In this document: positions 6,148 to 7,961 of the stretch, piece after piece
Layout of the letters: each line of letters starts with the position of its first letter
Position numbering within the stretch: the stretch's first letter is position 1
Assembly (NCBI GenBank): GCA_020431945.1
Contig: JAGQHH010000287.1
Location: 1 to 7,961, forward strand
Length of the DNA stretch: 7,961 nt
Origin: Cyanobacteria bacterium HKST-UBA02
Lineage (GTDB): Bacteria; Cyanobacteriota; Vampirovibrionia; Obscuribacterales; Obscuribacteraceae
Reading direction: 5' to 3'
Made by a program: the position numbers and the translations under genes
Notes under the pieces: generated by a model
What the model saw: the letters and a program-made list of their open reading frames with translations, nothing else
The model's database searches: none
What the model was told of the DNA's origin: nothing

Positions 6148-7098
6148 ATGAAAAGTGGTTATCTGCTCAGGCTATTGCTCTGTCTGTGCGTCGCGAGTCT
6201 TTCGATGATGCCGGAGGTCTCGGCCCGGGCCAAGCACAAGGCCGTCAGGGGAAATGCTCCCTGTCTCGCCTGGATCGAGCCGGAGTCCCCCATCAGGGCG
6301 GTGATTCTCTGCGTCCACGGCCTGGGATTGCATAACGGTACCTATGAAGCTTTCGGCAAAGAGATGAAAGACAGGGGTTTTGCCATCTATGCCATCGACG
6401 TTCGGGGCTTCGGCTCCTGGATGGAAGCCAGAGGGCGAGAAAAAGTCGATTTCACCAGCTGTCTGGAGGACGTGCGATCCACTCTCAAGGTGATCCACCG
6501 TGCTCACCCGGAGAAGCCGGTTTTCATTCTCGGCGAGTCCATGGGTGGTGCCATCGCTCTGCGGGCCACAGCCCTCTATCCCGATCTGGTGGATGGTCTC
6601 ATCTCCTCGGTCCCGGCCGGGGATCGCTTCAATCAGACCAGGACCAGTCTGAAAGTGGCGCTCCACCTCATCAATGATCCCGATAAGCCTTTCAATGTCG
6701 GTGAAGGTGTGGTCAAACAGGCTACTCAGAAGGAGGATCTCCGGGAAGCCTGGCTCAACGATCCGCTTGCCCGCCTCAATCTCTCCGCCCGGGAACTCTT
6801 GCAGTTCGACCGGTTCATGAAGGGTAACAAGAAGAGCGCTTCGAAAATCAAGAGCAAGCCGGTGCTTATCGTTCAGGGTTGCAAAGATAAGCTCGTCAAG
6901 CCGGAGGGTACCGTGGAGCTTTTCAACAGGCTGGCCACCAGCGATCGGAAGATTGTTTTAATCCCCGGTGCCGAGCACCTAATTTTCGAGGAAGCGCAGT
7001 TCAGTGATCGGGACATCGATACGGTGTCTGCCTGGCTGGAAAATCATATAGGGACCAATGATCATATAGGAATGAATGATGCAAACGACCCGAGCTAG
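6148..7098 (+). CDS. Secreted alpha/beta hydrolase, monoacylglycerol lipase/lysophospholipase-like
   Basis: A 316-residue serine hydrolase. Residues 1-26 (MKSGYLLRLLLCLCVASLSM, ending VSARA) form a signal peptide, so it acts outside the cytoplasm. Fold landmarks appear in order: HGLG oxyanion loop (57-60), strand-turn IDVRGFGSW (83-91), nucleophile elbow GESMGG with Ser131, acid loop QGCKDKLV with Asp247, and GAEHLIFEE with His277. The triad Ser131-Asp247-His277 is complete, so an active enzyme is expected. The HGLG / RGFG / GESMGG pattern fits the Hydrolase_4 (PldB, monoglyceride lipase) family, which cleaves ester-linked acyl chains from lysophospholipids or monoacylglycerols. The exact substrate is unknown. 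The C-terminus ends in two near-identical hexapeptides (HIGTND HIGMND) made by a DNA duplication. It overlaps the next gene by about 20 bases and is divergent from the MFS-like gene. Confidence 0.88.
   Translation: MKSGYLLRLLLCLCVASLSMMPEVSARAKHKAVRGNAPCLAWIEPESPIRAVILCVHGLGLHNGTYEAFGKEMKDRGFAIYAIDVRGFGSWMEARGREKVDFTSCLEDVRSTLKVIHRAHPEKPVFILGESMGGAIALRATALYPDLVDGLISSVPAGDRFNQTRTSLKVALHLINDPDKPFNVGEGVVKQATQKEDLREAWLNDPLARLNLSARELLQFDRFMKGNKKSASKIKSKPVLIVQGCKDKLVKPEGTVELFNRLATSDRKIVLIPGAEHLIFEEAQFSDRDIDTVSAWLENHIGTNDHIGMNDANDPS
7043..7078 (+). repeat. 18-bp imperfect tandem duplication spanning the start of the TPR-thioredoxin gene
   Basis: ATCATATAGGGACCAATG (7043-7060) is followed directly by ATCATATAGGAATGAATG (7061-7078), with 15 of 18 positions identical. 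In the hydrolase frame this adds one HIGxND hexapeptide. The second copy also carries the AGGA (7068-7071) and the first ATG (7076) used for the next gene. Confidence 0.9.
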
Positions 7099-7786
7099 AG
7101 CCCTCCTCTGTCTTCTCACCGCCTCTCTATTCTCTTCCAGTTTCTTCGTCGAGCAGGGGGCAGTCTTCGCCAGTACTGCCGACCTCAGCTCGGGGAGGGA
7201 TTTCCTGCTCGAGAAAAAGTATGCCGAGGCAGCCCAGTCTCTGGAGCTCTATCTCAAAGACGATCGCAAGAGCGCCGAGGCTCAGTGTCTCATCGGCGAG
7301 GCCTACCTTGGTTTGAAAAACTACAAGCAGGCACGCAAGCACCTCCGCCAGGCCCTCCGGCTCGGGCGGGGAAGCGAGACGGCGAAGCGAGCCAATCAAG
7401 CTCTCATGAGCCTGCCTGCCGATCTGACCAGACCGAAGATGGGACCGGCCACTCGTCTTCTAGCTGCCCTTTTCGGCTTCTCGAGAGATCGCGGCGCCGG
7501 TATGGGTGCCCGACCGACCATCATCAATTTCTATGCTTCCTGGTGCGAGCCTTGCCGGCAGCTCGATCGCGAGCTCAGCGGTGTCGAGGAGCGCTACGGA
7601 GACAAGCTTTCGATCATGCGTGTGGATGTGGACGATCCCAAGAATGACAAGATCGTCGATCGCTACGAGGTCAGCCCGATTCCCACCGTCGTCTTCCTCA
7701 ACACCGAGGGCGAAGTGGTTACATATAACATCGGCTATTCGGGCAAGAACTGCCTCGACAGAGGAATCGGAAAGATACTCGATTAA
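7076..7786 (+). CDS. Exported TPR-thioredoxin fusion protein
   Basis: Two adjacent ATGs (7076, 7079) are possible starts. AGGA at 7068-7071 is 4 and 7 bases away respectively, so 7079 is the better spaced. Length is 235-236 residues. A signal peptide (about 1-32, MQTTRARALLCLLTASLFSS, ending VFAS) is followed by a TPR pair (about 38-100; FLLEKKYAEAAQSLELYL and IGEAYLGLKNYKQARKHLRQ). A linker with a hydrophobic patch (LLAALFGF) follows, then a thioredoxin domain (about 146-236). That domain has FYASWCEPC with the redox pair Cys157/Cys160, the strand MRVDVDD, and SPIPTVVF with cis-Pro203. A complete CxxC and cis-Pro imply an active periplasmic thiol-disulfide reductase or oxidase; the TPR part probably selects the client. 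Start and SD lie inside the end of the hydrolase gene, so the two are co-expressed. Stop TAA at 7784-7786. Confidence 0.9.
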   Translation: MMQTTRARALLCLLTASLFSSSFFVEQGAVFASTADLSSGRDFLLEKKYAEAAQSLELYLKDDRKSAEAQCLIGEAYLGLKNYKQARKHLRQALRLGRGSETAKRANQALMSLPADLTRPKMGPATRLLAALFGFSRDRGAGMGARPTIINFYASWCEPCRQLDRELSGVEERYGDKLSIMRVDVDDPKNDKIVDRYEVSPIPTVVFLNTEGEVVTYNIGYSGKNCLDRGIGKILD

Positions 7787-7830
7787 GTGCAATAATGTGA
7801 CGGTCTCACCCCCCTTATATTGAGAACGTT

Positions 7831-7961
7831 ATGTCTTTCGGAAAGCTTTCAGTCTCGGTCATCCTCAGTCTCGCTCTTCTGACATCCGCTCTCTTGACCT
7901 CTTCTGCCAATGCCGCTCCCAAAGCCAGGAGCGGGACCAGGGCGAACCAGGCGAAAAAGCA
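7831..7961 (+). CDS. N-terminus of an exported protein, cut by window edge
   Basis: An ATG at 7831 opens a frame that runs to the window end (43 codons plus two bases). It reads MSFGKLSVSVILSLALLTSA, then LLTSSANA, a classic signal peptide with likely cleavage after ANA (residue 28), followed by a basic stretch (APKARSGTRANQAKK). GAGAA four bases upstream is a marginal SD. The 44-bp gap after the thioredoxin gene holds TATATT (7816-7821) but no matching -35, and no terminator is seen, so it may belong to the same transcript. The mature protein is almost entirely outside the window, so its function cannot be judged. Confidence 0.7.
   Translation, partial: MSFGKLSVSVILSLALLTSALLTSSANAAPKARSGTRANQAKK

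Noticed and set aside
5664..6149. A 161-codon minus-strand frame covering the divergent region 5987-6147
   Set aside because: Most of it lies out of frame inside the MFS-like gene, its sequence becomes Arg/Ser/Pro-rich there, and the MFS-like frame has a good SD and clear membrane spans.
7797..7809. GTGA-CGGTC-TCAC after the TPR-thioredoxin gene as a terminator
   Set aside because: A four-base stem with no following U-tract is too weak. No convincing intrinsic terminator was found anywhere in the window.
1..7961. tRNA, rRNA, CRISPR array, transposase or phage genes
   Set aside because: No cloverleaf-like sequence, spaced repeat array, transposase motif or terminal inverted repeats were seen on reading both strands.

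Overview
The window is about 8 kb of moderately GC-rich (roughly mid-50s % by eye), tightly packed bacterial DNA. It shows ten protein-coding genes (eight complete, one cut at each edge) and no RNA gene, insertion sequence, phage gene or CRISPR array. An apparent lipoprotein, several signal-peptide proteins, non-ATG starts (GTG, TTG) backed in part by Shine-Dalgarno (SD)-like sequences, and an abundance of exported tetratricopeptide (TPR) proteins suggest an environmental diderm. The combination resembles lineages such as Obscuribacterales (non-photosynthetic Cyanobacteria relatives). That placement is a weak inference: there is no marker gene here.

Layout. (1) 1-516, minus: N-terminal part of an exported TPR protein. 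(2) 517-617: divergent promoter region. (3) 618-1337, plus: a TPR-like protein with an N-terminal signal or anchor segment. Its 3' end overlaps, tail to tail, the gene on the other strand. (4) 3687 down to 1291, minus: a compact three-gene operon encoding a TPR lipoprotein, a single-span membrane protein with a YNVFAPTP motif, and an HTTM-family (vitamin K-dependent gamma-carboxylase-like) multispan membrane protein. (5) 5986 down to 3736, minus: a 12-span MFS-like protein with a C-terminal domain resembling a catalytically dead PlsC acyltransferase, then a TrmJ-type SPOUT RNA methyltransferase. (6) 5987-6147: second divergent intergenic region. (7) 6148-7786, plus: a secreted monoacylglycerol lipase/lysophospholipase-like alpha/beta hydrolase, overlapping a secreted TPR-thioredoxin fusion. 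(8) 7831-7961, plus: the start of another exported protein.

How the genes may work together. Almost everything except the RNA methyltransferase is predicted to be in or outside the cytoplasmic membrane. The HTTM gene and its partner overlap by ATGA, and the TPR lipoprotein lies 13 bp upstream, so the three probably form one envelope complex of unknown function. This is the best candidate for an undescribed system. The MFS/PlsC-like gene and the divergent hydrolase both point to (lyso)phospholipid handling. A second structural theme is that two short tandem duplications (14 bp at 4450-4477, 18 bp at 7043-7078) each span the start codon of a downstream gene at an overlapping gene junction.
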